Shown: positions 42,717 to 51,865 of the stretch, in pieces | How the letters are laid out: the number at the start of each line of letters is the position of its first letter | Position numbering within the stretch: the first letter of the stretch is position 1 | DNA from: Anaerolinea sp. | GTDB taxonomy: Bacteria > Chloroflexota > Anaerolineae > Anaerolineales > Anaerolineaceae | NCBI GenBank assembly: GCA_029975965.1 | Contig: JARKOV010000093.1 | Location: 7,367-71,366 of the forward strand | Direction: 5' to 3' | DNA length: 64,000 nucleotides | Notes under the pieces: model-generated | Database searches by the model: none | Told to the model about the DNA's origin: nothing | The model's input: the letters and a program-made list of their open reading frames with translations, nothing else | Translations under genes and position numbers: made by a program

Positions 42717-45700
42717 ATGAACGCGTTTTTACGCCACACCACCAATTTGTACTTACCGGCTCCTCCCAGGCGAGGCACGCCCAAAGCGATCCGCCCTGCG
42801 AAATTATCCATCCTTATTCTTATTTTTGGATTGATCTTTTCCCTCTCTGGAATCTTCGCTCCGTCCGCGGTGGCCCAGGCCCCGACCGGAAGCGTCACGC
42901 AGACGACCGCCGGGGACTTTGCCGCCGTCTGTGCTGTGCCCGCCAACGTGATTGTCAGCGACGCCAACGGCGGCGAGCTGCGCCTGTCTGCCACCGTCGA
43001 GGATTATTTCAACGGCACGAGCGTCGACACGGGGCGCTGGCTGACGGGGAACGTCTATTCCTGGTACACTGTCCCGCCGGTTGTGGGCAGCGGCGTGCTT
43101 ACCCTTGACAGCAGTTACCTGCGCTCGCAAGCCAACCTGCAGTCGCAACCGGTGCGCTTCTTCGAAGCCCGCGCGCTGCAGCGGGCTGGCTCGGGATTCG
43201 CCGGTTGGGTAGACCTGGGCTATTACCGCGCCCTCCCACCCCTGGACGGCAACGCCGTCACGCCCGACACCGCCATGCGCCTGTTCATCAGTCGCGACAA
43301 CAACACCACCTACGTGCGCGGGCGAGATGGCGACAACAGCGCCCCGCTCTACGATGTCGATATCGCCACTCAAGACTTGCAGCAATATCACCTCTTCCGC
43401 ATCGAATGGGATGCCGTTGAGACGCGTTTCTACGTGGACGGCGCGCTGCAAGCCACCGTTCCCGGCGTCTCGACCCTGAACACCTACGCCTTCCTTTACC
43501 ACCAGACCCCCACCACCAGCGGCAGCAGCCCGATGCAGATCGACTGGGTGCGGGCTGGCGCATACCCCTCCGGCGGCACCTACACGTCTTGCGCGCTGGA
43601 TGCGGGGGAGAACGCCACCTGGTTGAACTACAACCTGACAGCCGACACCCCCGCCGGAACTGGGATCGCCCTGCAGACCCGCACCTCGTTGGACGGTTTG
43701 AGCTGGAGCGACTGGGCAGCCGTCGATAACGGCGCGGTCGCCAGCCCGGCCGGGCGCTTCTTGCAGTACCAGGCCACCTTGACGACTTCCAACCCGCTGC
43801 TTTCCCCTGAGCTGCGCGAGTTGACCTTCAATTACATTGCGCCCCCGGTCAATGCGACGGACACTCCGACGCCAACACTTACCTCAACCGCTCCGCCGAC
43901 GCCGACCGAGACTCTGGCGCCCACACCCACCAACACCCCGGAACCGACCAGCACCTCGACCCCGGGCCCCACCGCGACCAACACGCCGCTACCGACCAAC
44001 ACGGCTACCTTCACCCCGCTGCCGACGAACACCCCCACGCCAAGCGCGCCCCCGGTGACCGACGACTTCAACCGCGCCAATTCGACCAACCTGGGCGCCA
44101 ACTGGACGGAACGCTCCGGTGACTGGCAGATATTCTCGAACACCCTGCGCAACGCCAGCGCCGGCGGTGACGCTGTCGTCACCTACGGTGGAACCTACAC
44201 GAACGCGCAAATTTCCGCCAGCGTGCAGTACGCCAGCGGAGTGGGCACCGTCTCGCTTGGCACACGCCTGGGCGCGTTCTCCGGCGGGGTGCCCGGGTCG
44301 GGCTACGCCGCCGAGTTGAATCCGGCCGGCCTGATCGTGCTCTGGCGGGTGGACAACTGGGCTCAGTTGGGGAGTTACCAGATCCCTGGCTACCAGTCGA
44401 ACCAGCCCGTCACCCTGGCCCTGTACGCTTCGGGCAGCACCATCCGCGTGGATGTGAACGGCGTCACCCGCATCAACGCCACCAATACCGCTTTCACCAG
44501 CGGCGCGGTCGGCATCTGGTCTTATAGCGCCTCGGCGGCCAACCAGCATGTGCTGGATGACTTCTCCCTGGTCGACATGACCCTGCCCAGCCCAACCCCC
44601 ACCGCCACGCTGCCGCCGACCGCCACCAGCCAGTTCCCACCCACTGCAACGCTCACGCCAACCGCGACGCTCGTGCCGACCAGCACTGCCACCTCCATTC
44701 CCACGCAGCCGGCCAACATCGTCCACAACTCGGCCGCGGACTTCAGCCCGGTGTGTTCGGTGCTCAACAATGCCGTGGTCAGTGACGCTGCCGGCGGTGA
44801 AATTCGACTGGCCGCCTCGGTGGAAGATTACTTCAACGGCACGACCATCGACACAGGCCGCTGGCTGCCCGGCACCGTGTACTCCTGGTACACGGTCCCG
44901 CCCTCAGTCAACAACGGCGTGTTGACCCTGGATAGCGCCTTCCTGCGCTCGCAGATGAACCTGCAATCGGTTCCGAGCCGCTTCTTCGAGGCGCGCGCGC
45001 TGCAACGAGCGACCACGAACAACGCGGGGTGGCCCGACCTGGGCTTCTTCCGCGCGCTCCCGCCGCTCGATCCAAACTCGATCAGCAGCGATTCCGCGCT
45101 GCGCCTGTTCGTCACCCGCGACACCAACACGACCTACGTGCGCGCCCGCGACGGCGACCTGAGCGCCCCCTTGATCGATATCGACATCCCAACCATCGAC
45201 CTGCGCAGCTATCACCTCTTCCGCATCGAATGGACCCCGGTCGAGACCCGTTTCTACGTTGACGGCGTCCTGCAGGCGACTATCCCCGGTGTCTCCAACC
45301 TTAACACCTGGGCCTTCCTCTACAACCAGACCCCGCTCACCTCGGGTGGAAGCCCGATGCAGGTAGATTGGGTGCGCGCCGGCGCCTATCCGTCCAGCGG
45401 CAGTTACACTTCCTGTGCGCTGGATGCCGGTGCCAACGTCACCTGGCAAACGGTCAGCCAGGTCTCCGACATCCCCAGTGGAACGGGCGTCTCCGTCCAG
45501 ACTCGCACCTCGAGTGACGGGGTCAACTGGTCCAACTGGGCAGCCGTCCTCGGAAACGCGGTCACCAGCCCGGCCGGGCGCTTCCTGCAATATCGTCTGG
45601 ACCTCAGCTCGACAAATGCCTTCCTCTCTCCAGAGGTTCGCCAGGTCAGCCTGGCATACGGGTCGGGCCAGGCCGGGCCGACCAACACCCCGTTGCCGAC

Positions 45701-46475
45701 CAGCACCAACACCCCGCTGCCCACCAGCACCAACACCGCGCTGCCCACCAGCACCAACACACCGTTGCCGACCAGCACCAACACACCGCTGCCCACCAGT
45801 ACCAACACACCGACCCGCACCGCCACGCCGTCCGCCACGCCCATCACCGACTTGATTTTCAGCAACGGATTTGAATCGGGCAACCTGACCGGCTGGTCTT
45901 CCAGCACAACGGGCGGGGGTGATCTTTCGGTGAATACGGCCGCTGCCCTGGGCGGCACATTCGGGATGCGCGCCCTGATCAACGATAACACCTCGATTTA
46001 CGTGGTGGACAACTCCCCGGCTGCCGAGACGCGCTACCGCGCCCGCTTCTACTTCGACCCGAACAGCATCACCATGACGAACGGCAATACCCATTACATC
46101 TTCTACGGGTATTCCGGGACGTCGACCCTGGTCACACGGATCGAATTCCGCCGCAACAACGGGGCATACCAGGTGGCCGCCCAAATCCGCAACGATGGCA
46201 GCACCTACACTTCGACCAGCTACGTCACCATCAGCGACGCCCCGCATTCGATCGAGATCGACTGGCGCGCTTCCAGCGCCGCCGGGGCCAACAACGGCGG
46301 CCTCACCCTGTGGGTCGATGGCGTGCAGGTGGGCAACGTGACCGGCATCGACAATGACACCCGGCGGATCGACACGGTCTGGCTGGGCGCGGTAGCCGGG
46401 ATCGACTCCGGAACGCGCGGCACTTACTACTTCGACAGTTTCGACTCGCGGCGCTTGAATTACATCGGGCCGTAA
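42717..46475 (+). CDS. Large secreted lectin-like multidomain protein
   Basis: A 1252-aa protein; GAGGGGGAC lies before the ATG. After a signal segment (LSILILIFGLIFSLSGIF) comes module A (about residues 58-385: VEDYFNGTSVDTGRWL, MQIDWVRAGAYP, FLQYQATLTT). A TP-rich linker follows, then a beta-sandwich starting DDFNRANSTNLGANW, another linker, module B (about 662-990), a third linker of 8-residue repeats and a last beta-sandwich (FSNGFESGNLTGWSSS). Modules A and B are close duplicates, and both relate to the lectin-like module of the protein at 13113. There is no anchoring signal, so it is either secreted or bound through sugars. Confidence 0.82.
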   Translation: MNAFLRHTTNLYLPAPPRRGTPKAIRPAKLSILILIFGLIFSLSGIFAPSAVAQAPTGSVTQTTAGDFAAVCAVPANVIVSDANGGELRLSATVEDYFNGTSVDTGRWLTGNVYSWYTVPPVVGSGVLTLDSSYLRSQANLQSQPVRFFEARALQRAGSGFAGWVDLGYYRALPPLDGNAVTPDTAMRLFISRDNNTTYVRGRDGDNSAPLYDVDIATQDLQQYHLFRIEWDAVETRFYVDGALQATVPGVSTLNTYAFLYHQTPTTSGSSPMQIDWVRAGAYPSGGTYTSCALDAGENATWLNYNLTADTPAGTGIALQTRTSLDGLSWSDWAAVDNGAVASPAGRFLQYQATLTTSNPLLSPELRELTFNYIAPPVNATDTPTPTLTSTAPPTPTETLAPTPTNTPEPTSTSTPGPTATNTPLPTNTATFTPLPTNTPTPSAPPVTDDFNRANSTNLGANWTERSGDWQIFSNTLRNASAGGDAVVTYGGTYTNAQISASVQYASGVGTVSLGTRLGAFSGGVPGSGYAAELNPAGLIVLWRVDNWAQLGSYQIPGYQSNQPVTLALYASGSTIRVDVNGVTRINATNTAFTSGAVGIWSYSASAANQHVLDDFSLVDMTLPSPTPTATLPPTATSQFPPTATLTPTATLVPTSTATSIPTQPANIVHNSAADFSPVCSVLNNAVVSDAAGGEIRLAASVEDYFNGTTIDTGRWLPGTVYSWYTVPPSVNNGVLTLDSAFLRSQMNLQSVPSRFFEARALQRATTNNAGWPDLGFFRALPPLDPNSISSDSALRLFVTRDTNTTYVRARDGDLSAPLIDIDIPTIDLRSYHLFRIEWTPVETRFYVDGVLQATIPGVSNLNTWAFLYNQTPLTSGGSPMQVDWVRAGAYPSSGSYTSCALDAGANVTWQTVSQVSDIPSGTGVSVQTRTSSDGVNWSNWAAVLGNAVTSPAGRFLQYRLDLSSTNAFLSPEVRQVSLAYGSGQAGPTNTPLPTSTNTPLPTSTNTALPTSTNTPLPTSTNTPLPTSTNTPTRTATPSATPITDLIFSNGFESGNLTGWSSSTTGGGDLSVNTAAALGGTFGMRALINDNTSIYVVDNSPAAETRYRARFYFDPNSITMTNGNTHYIFYGYSGTSTLVTRIEFRRNNGAYQVAAQIRNDGSTYTSTSYVTISDAPHSIEIDWRASSAAGANNGGLTLWVDGVQVGNVTGIDNDTRRIDTVWLGAVAGIDSGTRGTYYFDSFDSRRLNYIGP
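42890..43850 (+). repeat. Duplicated lectin-like module, copy A
   Basis: About 960 bp in copy A corresponds to about 955 bp in copy B at 44715-45670. Long blocks match closely, such as GATTACTTCAACGGCACGA-type segments and the code for YHLFRIEW, TRFYVDG and QATVPGVS. An internal duplication of this size can recombine and can confuse assembly. Confidence 0.8.
44715..45670 (+). repeat. Duplicated lectin-like module, copy B
   Basis: Second copy of the module at 42890-43850, encoding the same order of motifs (EDYFNGTTIDTGRWLPGT, YHLFRIEWTPVETRFYVDG, MQVDWVRAGAYPSSGSY). Divergence between the copies is moderate, mostly at synonymous sites and in loops. Confidence 0.8.
45681..45815 (+). repeat. 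24-bp tandem repeats coding TNTPLPTS units
   Basis: Five to six 24-bp units beginning ACCAACACCCCG follow each other without gaps from 45681. Each codes for TNT-P/A-LPTS and forms a stiff extended linker between two beta domains of the large secreted protein. Confidence 0.9.
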
Positions 46476-46527
46476 ACGCTGGCTTGCGGTCATTTTCAAC
46501 CAGGCACTGCCTGTTTCTGGTAAAGAT

Positions 46528-46562
46528 AACCCCCTGCTCAGAAGACCGAGCAGGGGGTTTTG
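46528..46562 (+). terminator. Intrinsic terminator
   Basis: A 12-bp perfect stem (AACCCCCTGCTC with GAGCAGGGGGTT) closes an 8-nt loop and is followed by TTG. It lies 52 bp after the large lectin-like gene and between convergent genes, so it may also stop the transporter transcript from the other side. Confidence 0.85.
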
Positions 46563-46604
46563 TTCCGGTTGCCTACCATTTCCTTTTCAAGGTCTGATCC
46601 CTAC

Positions 46605-47198
46605 TCAGGAATCCACCCCCAATTCAGCCAGCTTATCTTTTGCTGCCTGGGTGATATCGGGCCGGTTGGGAAATAACTCGGCGCAATCGCGGTAGATGTC
46701 GATCGCTGAAGGTCGGTCGCCCTCTGCTTCGTAGAGCTGACCCAGCCGGTAATACACATCCGGATACAAAGGGTGGTTTCGACCGGTGTACATCTGGATG
46801 AATGTCTCCGCCTGGCTGATATCCAGCCGGGATTGCACAATCTCAGCGATCCTCTGCCGGGCCGTGAGGATAAACTCCGGTTTAGGGTTGGCGTAGCGGC
46901 TCCCCCACAGTTTGTATGCCTGGTAATAGCCGCCCCGCTGGACGCGCGTATTGGCTTCGACGTCCACCTCTTCAGACCCGATCAGCGCATCGAGATAACG
47001 CCCCTCGCCATAGGCAGCCTCGGCGTCGTTGAAGAATTCACTGCCGAGGCGGAACGAGTTGTACCAGGCCAGCGCGTAGGTGAAAGCGAACAAGCCGATC
47101 ACGACCAGCACGATGACCAGGATCCGCCGCGTCCACGAAACGGGTCGCCCGACGGAAACCGGTTCGACAGGGAGAGGCACACTGGATGGAATGCTCAC
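46605..47198 (-). CDS. Membrane-anchored TPR-like protein
   Basis: A 197-aa protein with one N-terminal transmembrane helix (ILVIVLVVIGLFAFTYALAW) and tetratricopeptide-like helices after it (YPDVYYRLGQLYEAEGDRPSAIDIYR). It starts at GTG with an AGGAGG site. It is the last gene of the sugar transporter operon, 11 bp after the permease. Its role is unknown; it may organise the uptake complex. Confidence 0.72.
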   Translation of the reverse strand: MSIPSSVPLPVEPVSVGRPVSWTRRILVIVLVVIGLFAFTYALAWYNSFRLGSEFFNDAEAAYGEGRYLDALIGSEEVDVEANTRVQRGGYYQAYKLWGSRYANPKPEFILTARQRIAEIVQSRLDISQAETFIQMYTGRNHPLYPDVYYRLGQLYEAEGDRPSAIDIYRDCAELFPNRPDITQAAKDKLAELGVDS

Positions 47199-47209
47199 GC
47201 TGCCTCCTA

Positions 47210-48058
47210 CTATTTAAAACGGGCGTTGGCGAACGCGGCCATGAACTGGTCTTGCAGCAGGAAAAACACGATGACCAGCGGGAAGGTGATCACCGACGTA
47301 GCCGCCCAGATCTGCTCGGCGTTCTCGCCTGGGATAGCGGTCTGGAATTTATACAGCCCCAGTTGCAGGGTCCACATCTCCGTCCGGCTCAGGTAGAGCA
47401 AGGGGCCGAAGAAATCATTCCAACTGCCCATGAAGGTGAGGATTGCCACGGTTGCCAGACCCGGGCGCATCATCGGCAGGATCACCCGCAGGTAAATGCC
47501 AAACTCCGAGGCGCCGTCAACCCGGGCGGCCTCGACGATCTCCGTGGGGATCTGCTGCGCAAACTGCCGGAGCAGGAAAATGTTATACACGCTGAGCGCC
47601 CCTGGGATGATCAGGGACTGGAACTGGTTCACCCAGCCCAGCCGGTAGATGATCACGTAAGTGGGGATCAAGAACAACACCCCCGGGATCATCATCGTGA
47701 CCACCATGAACGAGAAGATTCGCTCGCGGCCTGGGAATGGGATTTTCGCCAGGGCGTAAGCCACCAGCGAGTCGAAGAACAGGTTGAGCACGGTCGTGCT
47801 GACCGCCAGGATCATTGAGTTGCGGAAGAGCAGCGGCACGTTGAGCGCAGCCCACATTTTGATGTACCCGCTCAACGTCCAATTAGAAGGCAGGCTCATT
47901 GGGCTGAAAAGGATCTCACGGCCCGGTTTGAATGAGTTCATTAAGATGTAGAAGAATGGGTAGGCGAACAGCAAGCCGCCGAGCAGCAGCAGAGCAAAGA
48001 TCGCCAGGTCCAACCCCAACGGCCGGCCAATGCGTTTTTTGATACCCAGAATTGCCAT
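47210..48058 (-). CDS. ABC sugar transporter permease (MalG-like)
   Basis: About 282 aa. The start at 48058 gives MAILGIKKRIGR and follows a GAGAG site; the longer frame would overlap the previous gene. Six membrane helices and the EAA motif EAARVDGASEFGIYLRVILP, which docks the ATPase, identify a MalG/CUT1-type permease. It forms a heterodimer with the protein at 48091. Confidence 0.92.
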   Translation of the reverse strand: MAILGIKKRIGRPLGLDLAIFALLLLGGLLFAYPFFYILMNSFKPGREILFSPMSLPSNWTLSGYIKMWAALNVPLLFRNSMILAVSTTVLNLFFDSLVAYALAKIPFPGRERIFSFMVVTMMIPGVLFLIPTYVIIYRLGWVNQFQSLIIPGALSVYNIFLLRQFAQQIPTEIVEAARVDGASEFGIYLRVILPMMRPGLATVAILTFMGSWNDFFGPLLYLSRTEMWTLQLGLYKFQTAIPGENAEQIWAATSVITFPLVIVFFLLQDQFMAAFANARFK

Positions 48059-48090
48059 GTTCGTCTCTCTTTCACGCCATGGACGGCCGC

Positions 48091-48984
48091 TCAATCCACG
48101 TCCCGTTGCAGGTAACGGAACTGGAGCAGGGTAAAGACCGCGATCACCAGCGCAAGCAACAGCCCCAGCGTCGAGGCATAGCCCACGTTCGAGCGGTTGA
48201 AGGCAGTTCCATACAGGTACAGCACCGGGGTCAGTCCCTGGCCGTACAGGCCGCCGGTGACATCGAAGTTCATATACACTTCGGTGAACATTTGCAGACC
48301 GTTAATGACATCCATGACCAGCAGGAAGAACAACTGGGGATTGAGCAGCGGGAGGGTGATTTTCCAGAACTGCGTCCAGCGTGAAGCGCCGTCAATTTGC
48401 GCCGCCTCGTAATATTGCGGGTCGATGGTGAAGAGACCGGCCAGCAAAATTACCATGGTGATGCCAAACCATTTCCAACTGTTGATCAGCGCCAGCACCG
48501 GCATCGCCAGCCAACGCGAGGAAGTCCAGAAAACGGCCTCCTCCAGGATGCCAGCACGGACGAGGAAAGCCTGGATCGGGCCAATCGGCCCCACCAGGTA
48601 ATTGCCGATGATCATCACCACCACGATGGAAACGATGGTGGGTGTAAAAAAGATCGTGCGAAATACCTTCGTGCCCCAACGCACTTCCTTCACCAACACG
48701 GCCACCAACAAGCCAAGCCCGATGGTCAAGGTGATGAAAATGACCTGGTTGTAAACCACGTTGAACAGGCTGCGCCAGAAATTGGGGTCGCGGATCCCCG
48801 CCAGCCAGTTGAACAGACCCACGAACTCCTGCTCGCGCGGCTGGACAAAATTGTAGTTAAAAAAGGTCAGGTAAAAAGAGAGAACGAGCGGGTAGATGCC
48901 AAACAGCGCGTAAAGCAAAACCCAGGGAGAGATAAAAATGTAGCCCCAACGCCCCTTTTTGATCCGAGTCAGCAGGCCAGCCAT
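48091..48984 (-). CDS. ABC sugar transporter permease (MalF-like)
   Basis: A 297-aa permease with six helices and the EAA loop EAAQIDGASRWTQFWKITLP. It belongs to the CUT1 class that imports oligosaccharides or glycosides. GGAGGTGTAACCG precedes the ATG. It is separated from the solute-binding gene by a 14-bp stem-loop. Confidence 0.92.
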   Translation of the reverse strand: MAGLLTRIKKGRWGYIFISPWVLLYALFGIYPLVLSFYLTFFNYNFVQPREQEFVGLFNWLAGIRDPNFWRSLFNVVYNQVIFITLTIGLGLLVAVLVKEVRWGTKVFRTIFFTPTIVSIVVVMIIGNYLVGPIGPIQAFLVRAGILEEAVFWTSSRWLAMPVLALINSWKWFGITMVILLAGLFTIDPQYYEAAQIDGASRWTQFWKITLPLLNPQLFFLLVMDVINGLQMFTEVYMNFDVTGGLYGQGLTPVLYLYGTAFNRSNVGYASTLGLLLALVIAVFTLLQFRYLQRDVD

Positions 48985-49045
48985 CGGTTACACCTCCGGG
49001 TTTCCCAATAAAGGATCATCGCGGATCCCGATCGGAAAGAAGGGT

Positions 49046-49080
49046 GGAGTACAGGCCGGTCTCCCTCCGGCCTGTACTCC
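49046..49080 (-). promoter_or_regulatory. Intercistronic stem-loop in the transporter operon
   Basis: A perfect 14-bp stem (GGAGTACAGGCCGG with CCGGCCTGTACTCC) and 7-nt loop lie between the binding-protein gene and the permease genes. Such hairpins often protect the upstream message and let the binding protein be made in excess over the permeases. No long U-run follows, so full termination is unlikely. Confidence 0.75.
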
Positions 49081-49092
49081 GGAAATGTTCAA

Positions 49093-50496
49093 TTACTGCG
49101 CGAGGACCGCACGAGCCGCCTTGGCGGCTTCTTCAACCCCTTGCTCGGGGGTCAAGGTGCCCAGGACAACCACCTGGTTGTACACCTTCAACATTTCGTT
49201 GGCAACCGCGTCGAACTTGGGGAAGGCCGGCGGGAACACCGCGGTCTCGATCAAATCGACAAAGGGCTTGCGATCCGCCGCCTGGAAGTAGGGATCACCC
49301 TTGAGGCTGGTCTTGACCGGCAGATACCCCAGGTCCTTGTCGAACTGCAGGTTGTTTTCATCGGTCATCAGGAATTTGATGAACTCCCAGGCCAGCAGCT
49401 CGCGCTCGGGGGTGGTCTTGAGGATCATGAAGGGCCGCCCGCCGAGCGTGGTGTAGGGTTTCATGCCTGCTTCGGGCGCCGGGATCGGGGCCACCATCAC
49501 GTCCTCGCCGATCACCATGGGTTTATCCTTGGCGTCCTTGAGGTTGGGCAGCCAGGAATAGCCGTACTGCGGCCACATGCCGATCGAGCGGCTGAAGAAG
49601 CTCTGCTCCATCGTCAAGGGGGCAAACTGCTGTGCCTGCTTGGCGAACTCGAAGAACTCCGCCATCTTGCACTCCGGCCGGTCGAAGACGATGTCCGTGC
49701 CGATCCGGTTGAGCAGGTTGCACTGGTTCTGGTTGATCGTCAGGTAGATCGGCTGGAGCATATTCCAGTACCACCCACCCCAGGCCAGCGCGTCGTTCCA
49801 GAACACCGTGCCGTACACTTTGGAGCCGTCTTGCCGCACCGGCAGCGCCGAGATTTTTTCAGCGTACTCGAGGAACTCGGCCATCGTGGCCGGCGGCTTC
49901 TCTGGGTCGAGACCGGCCTCGGCGAAGAGGTCTTTGTTGTAGATCATCAGGGTGATGTCGATGCCCGCCGGCACGTAATACTTATGCCCGAAGTATTCCT
50001 TGACCACCGTGGGATCCAATTCGGCGAAGAGCTCATCGGCCCCCGGCAGGTCTTCCAACGGCAACAGCGCATCCATCGAAGCGTACTTGGTGACCATGTA
50101 GCCGAACGAGCCGACGATGATATCGGGCTGGTTTCCGGCGGCGATCAAGGCTTCAAACGCGCCGCCTTCCGGCTCCGGCACCACGTTGACCTTCACGCCA
50201 GGATTGGCATCCATGAATTTTTGCGCCATGCCCTCCATGAAGGGCACCATCGCCCCCGAAATCGAGGCGAAGGTGATCTCTCCCGCAAGGGGCTGCGGTT
50301 CAGCGGTGGGCTCAGGCGTTGGAGTGACCACGACCTGCTTTTCCACTTCTTTGGTGACCACCACGGTGTTTTCGATAATGACGGGTTCAGGCGTACTGGC
50401 TGGCGCGGTCGCGGCTCCTGGAGCGCAGGAGCTCACAATCAGGCTGGCGATCAAGAGGATCGCCAATGGTAGAAAACTCGCTTTCACCTTGAACAT
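49093..50496 (-). CDS. ABC sugar-binding lipoprotein (extracellular solute-binding, family 1)
   Basis: A 467-aa lipoprotein: signal FLPLAILLIASLIVSSC with the lipid-attached Cys, a short Thr/Pro linker, then a MalE-like periplasmic-binding fold (GEITFASISGAMVPFMEGMA, KVNVVPEPEGGAFEALIAAG, PDIIVGSFGYMVTKYASMDA). It captures the carbohydrate and delivers it to the permeases downstream. AGGAG is 7 bp before the ATG. A LacI-type operator lies about 95 bp upstream, so the operon is probably induced by its sugar. No ATP-binding subunit is encoded in the window; it probably shares a general MsmK/UgpC-type ATPase. Confidence 0.92.
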   Translation of the reverse strand: MFKVKASFLPLAILLIASLIVSSCAPGAATAPASTPEPVIIENTVVVTKEVEKQVVVTPTPEPTAEPQPLAGEITFASISGAMVPFMEGMAQKFMDANPGVKVNVVPEPEGGAFEALIAAGNQPDIIVGSFGYMVTKYASMDALLPLEDLPGADELFAELDPTVVKEYFGHKYYVPAGIDITLMIYNKDLFAEAGLDPEKPPATMAEFLEYAEKISALPVRQDGSKVYGTVFWNDALAWGGWYWNMLQPIYLTINQNQCNLLNRIGTDIVFDRPECKMAEFFEFAKQAQQFAPLTMEQSFFSRSIGMWPQYGYSWLPNLKDAKDKPMVIGEDVMVAPIPAPEAGMKPYTTLGGRPFMILKTTPERELLAWEFIKFLMTDENNLQFDKDLGYLPVKTSLKGDPYFQAADRKPFVDLIETAVFPPAFPKFDAVANEMLKVYNQVVVLGTLTPEQGVEEAAKAARAVLAQ

Positions 50497-50590
50497 GATT
50501 TTCTCCTCATTCGAAAATGGTGAACCTCAGGGGACGTTCCCCACAGATGCAACTCAGGCAATTTCTCTCCGTTGACCTCCTTTGGAAACT

Positions 50591-50604
50591 TGTAAGCCCT
50601 TACA
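50591..50604. promoter_or_regulatory. LacI-type operator before the transporter operon
   Basis: TGTAAGCCCTTACA, a 6+6 bp palindrome with two central bases, is identical to the core of the operator at 51661-51676. It sits 95 bp upstream of the binding-protein gene and just after the LacI regulator gene. Confidence 0.8.
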
Positions 50605-50642
50605 CGATGGTGGAATCGTTCATGCCACACAGCGATTGGCAG

Positions 50643-51659
50643 TCAGGATTGGCAGCCACAGGATTGGCGGATGATGAGCTGTGAGGAAAAAACCTCGTGC
50701 CGCAATGGAGCGTTTCGATCGCTCAACCGGTAAAGCAAAAGCTGGGCGGCAACTTCGCCGAGCCTTTTCATCGGCTGGCGCATGGTGGTGAGCGGAGGAC
50801 GGGTATACGCCGCAGCCTGGATGTCGTCAAAGCCGACCACGGCCAACTGATCGGGCACCTTGATCCCATGCGAGTTGGCGATATCGAGCACTCCCATCGC
50901 CATTTCATCGTTGGCGGAAAAGATCGCCGTCGGCTTATCTGCCAGGGACAACAACTTTTCAGCAGCCAACCGCCCACCTTCGTAGAGAAAACGGCCCGAA
51001 ACGTGCAGCCCCGGCTCGACCGGCAACCCTGCGGTCTGCATCGCATCCTGGTAGCCCTGCAAGCGCTCGTGATGCGCCGACGAATCCTCCGGGCCGCCGA
51101 TAAACGCGATCCGGCGGTGTCCATGCCCGGCCAGGTGGAGCACCGCATTGTAGGCTCCGCCGCGGTTATCGACCATCACCGAATCACAGTGAAGGGTAGG
51201 ATGCTGCAGTCCCAGCATAACGAAGGGGATGCGCTGCCTGGACAGGTGCGCCAGGTGATGCTCCTCCAGCGTGCGCGTCATGATGATGAACCCGTCCACC
51301 TTGCTGGCCAGCAGTTGCATGAAGCGCCCTGCCGAGGCGGTTTTCTCGTGGGTGCCGTAGATCAAGAGGGTGTAATCGTGCCGGCTGGCCTCCTGGTCTA
51401 CCCCGCTGATGACCATGGAGTAATACGGTCCAGACAGGTCGGGGAAGAGCATGGCGATGGTCCCACTGGTCTGCAGAGCCAGCCGCCGGGCAGCCACGTT
51501 GGGATGGTAGCCCATCTCCTCCATCGTGCGCAGCACTTTCTCGCGGGTCGCAGGTCGCACCTTGTTGCTGTTGGTCAGCACCCGCGAAACGGTGGCGATG
51601 GACACCCCGGCCTGCTTGGCGACCGTATAAATGGTGGGATTGTCCTTATTGGCGCTCAA
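50643..51659 (-). CDS. LacI-family transcriptional regulator
   Basis: About 338 aa. The TTG at 51659 was chosen because it puts the DNA-binding domain at the N-terminus (IYTVAKQAGVSIATVSRVL is the helix-turn-helix), and a promoter is found just upstream; the open frame extends further but through the promoter. Residues about 60-330 form the sugar-binding core, with PAIFSANDEMAMG-like TAIFSANDEMAMGVLDIAN and QLAVVGFDDIQAA. It probably represses the transporter operon and itself in the absence of inducer. Confidence 0.92.
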   Translation of the reverse strand: MSANKDNPTIYTVAKQAGVSIATVSRVLTNSNKVRPATREKVLRTMEEMGYHPNVAARRLALQTSGTIAMLFPDLSGPYYSMVISGVDQEASRHDYTLLIYGTHEKTASAGRFMQLLASKVDGFIIMTRTLEEHHLAHLSRQRIPFVMLGLQHPTLHCDSVMVDNRGGAYNAVLHLAGHGHRRIAFIGGPEDSSAHHERLQGYQDAMQTAGLPVEPGLHVSGRFLYEGGRLAAEKLLSLADKPTAIFSANDEMAMGVLDIANSHGIKVPDQLAVVGFDDIQAAAYTRPPLTTMRQPMKRLGEVAAQLLLYRLSDRNAPLRHEVFSSQLIIRQSCGCQS

Positions 51660-51660
51660 A

Positions 51661-51676
51661 ATGTAAGCCCTTACAT
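51661..51676. promoter_or_regulatory. LacI-type operator at the regulator gene
   Basis: ATGTAAGCCCTTACAT is a 7+7 bp palindrome around CC. It lies between the -10 box and the start codon of the regulator gene, so bound repressor would block its own transcription. The core is identical to the site at 50591-50604. Confidence 0.85.
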
Positions 51677-51678
51677 TT

Positions 51679-51706
51679 ATTGTAGGGCGGAAATCGGATT
51701 TGTCAA
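51679..51706 (-). promoter_or_regulatory. Promoter of the LacI regulator gene
   Basis: On the minus strand TTGACA (51706-51701) and TACAAT (51684-51679) are separated by 16 bp, with the operator directly downstream. Confidence 0.8.
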
Positions 51707-51774
51707 GTAGTTTCAGCGCAAAATCGCCGTTCGGGTTCCCCCCATCCGGGCGTCCCGATCCTTCACCTTCCTGC

Positions 51775-51802
51775 TTGACTTGCCTGTTTTCCCCTCTATA
51801 AT
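51775..51802 (+). promoter_or_regulatory. Promoter of the glycosidase-like gene
   Basis: TTGACT (51775-51780) and TATAAT (51797-51802) are separated by 16 bp. A small inverted repeat TCACCATCCGGTGA lies at 51814-51827, after the expected start of transcription. Confidence 0.75.
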
Positions 51803-51865
51803 GTCGTAAAGGCTCACCATCCGGTGACCGACCCTGATCCATGACTGGCCTGCAAAGGAACGCTT

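Noticed and set aside
45681..45815. CRISPR-like array
   Set aside because: The 24-bp units are contiguous without spacers and encode an in-frame TNTPLPTS linker.
44904..46499. Minus-strand open frame (531 codons) opposite the large lectin-like protein
   Set aside because: Shadow frame over duplicated, repeat-rich coding DNA; its product is low-complexity and lacks a ribosome-binding site.
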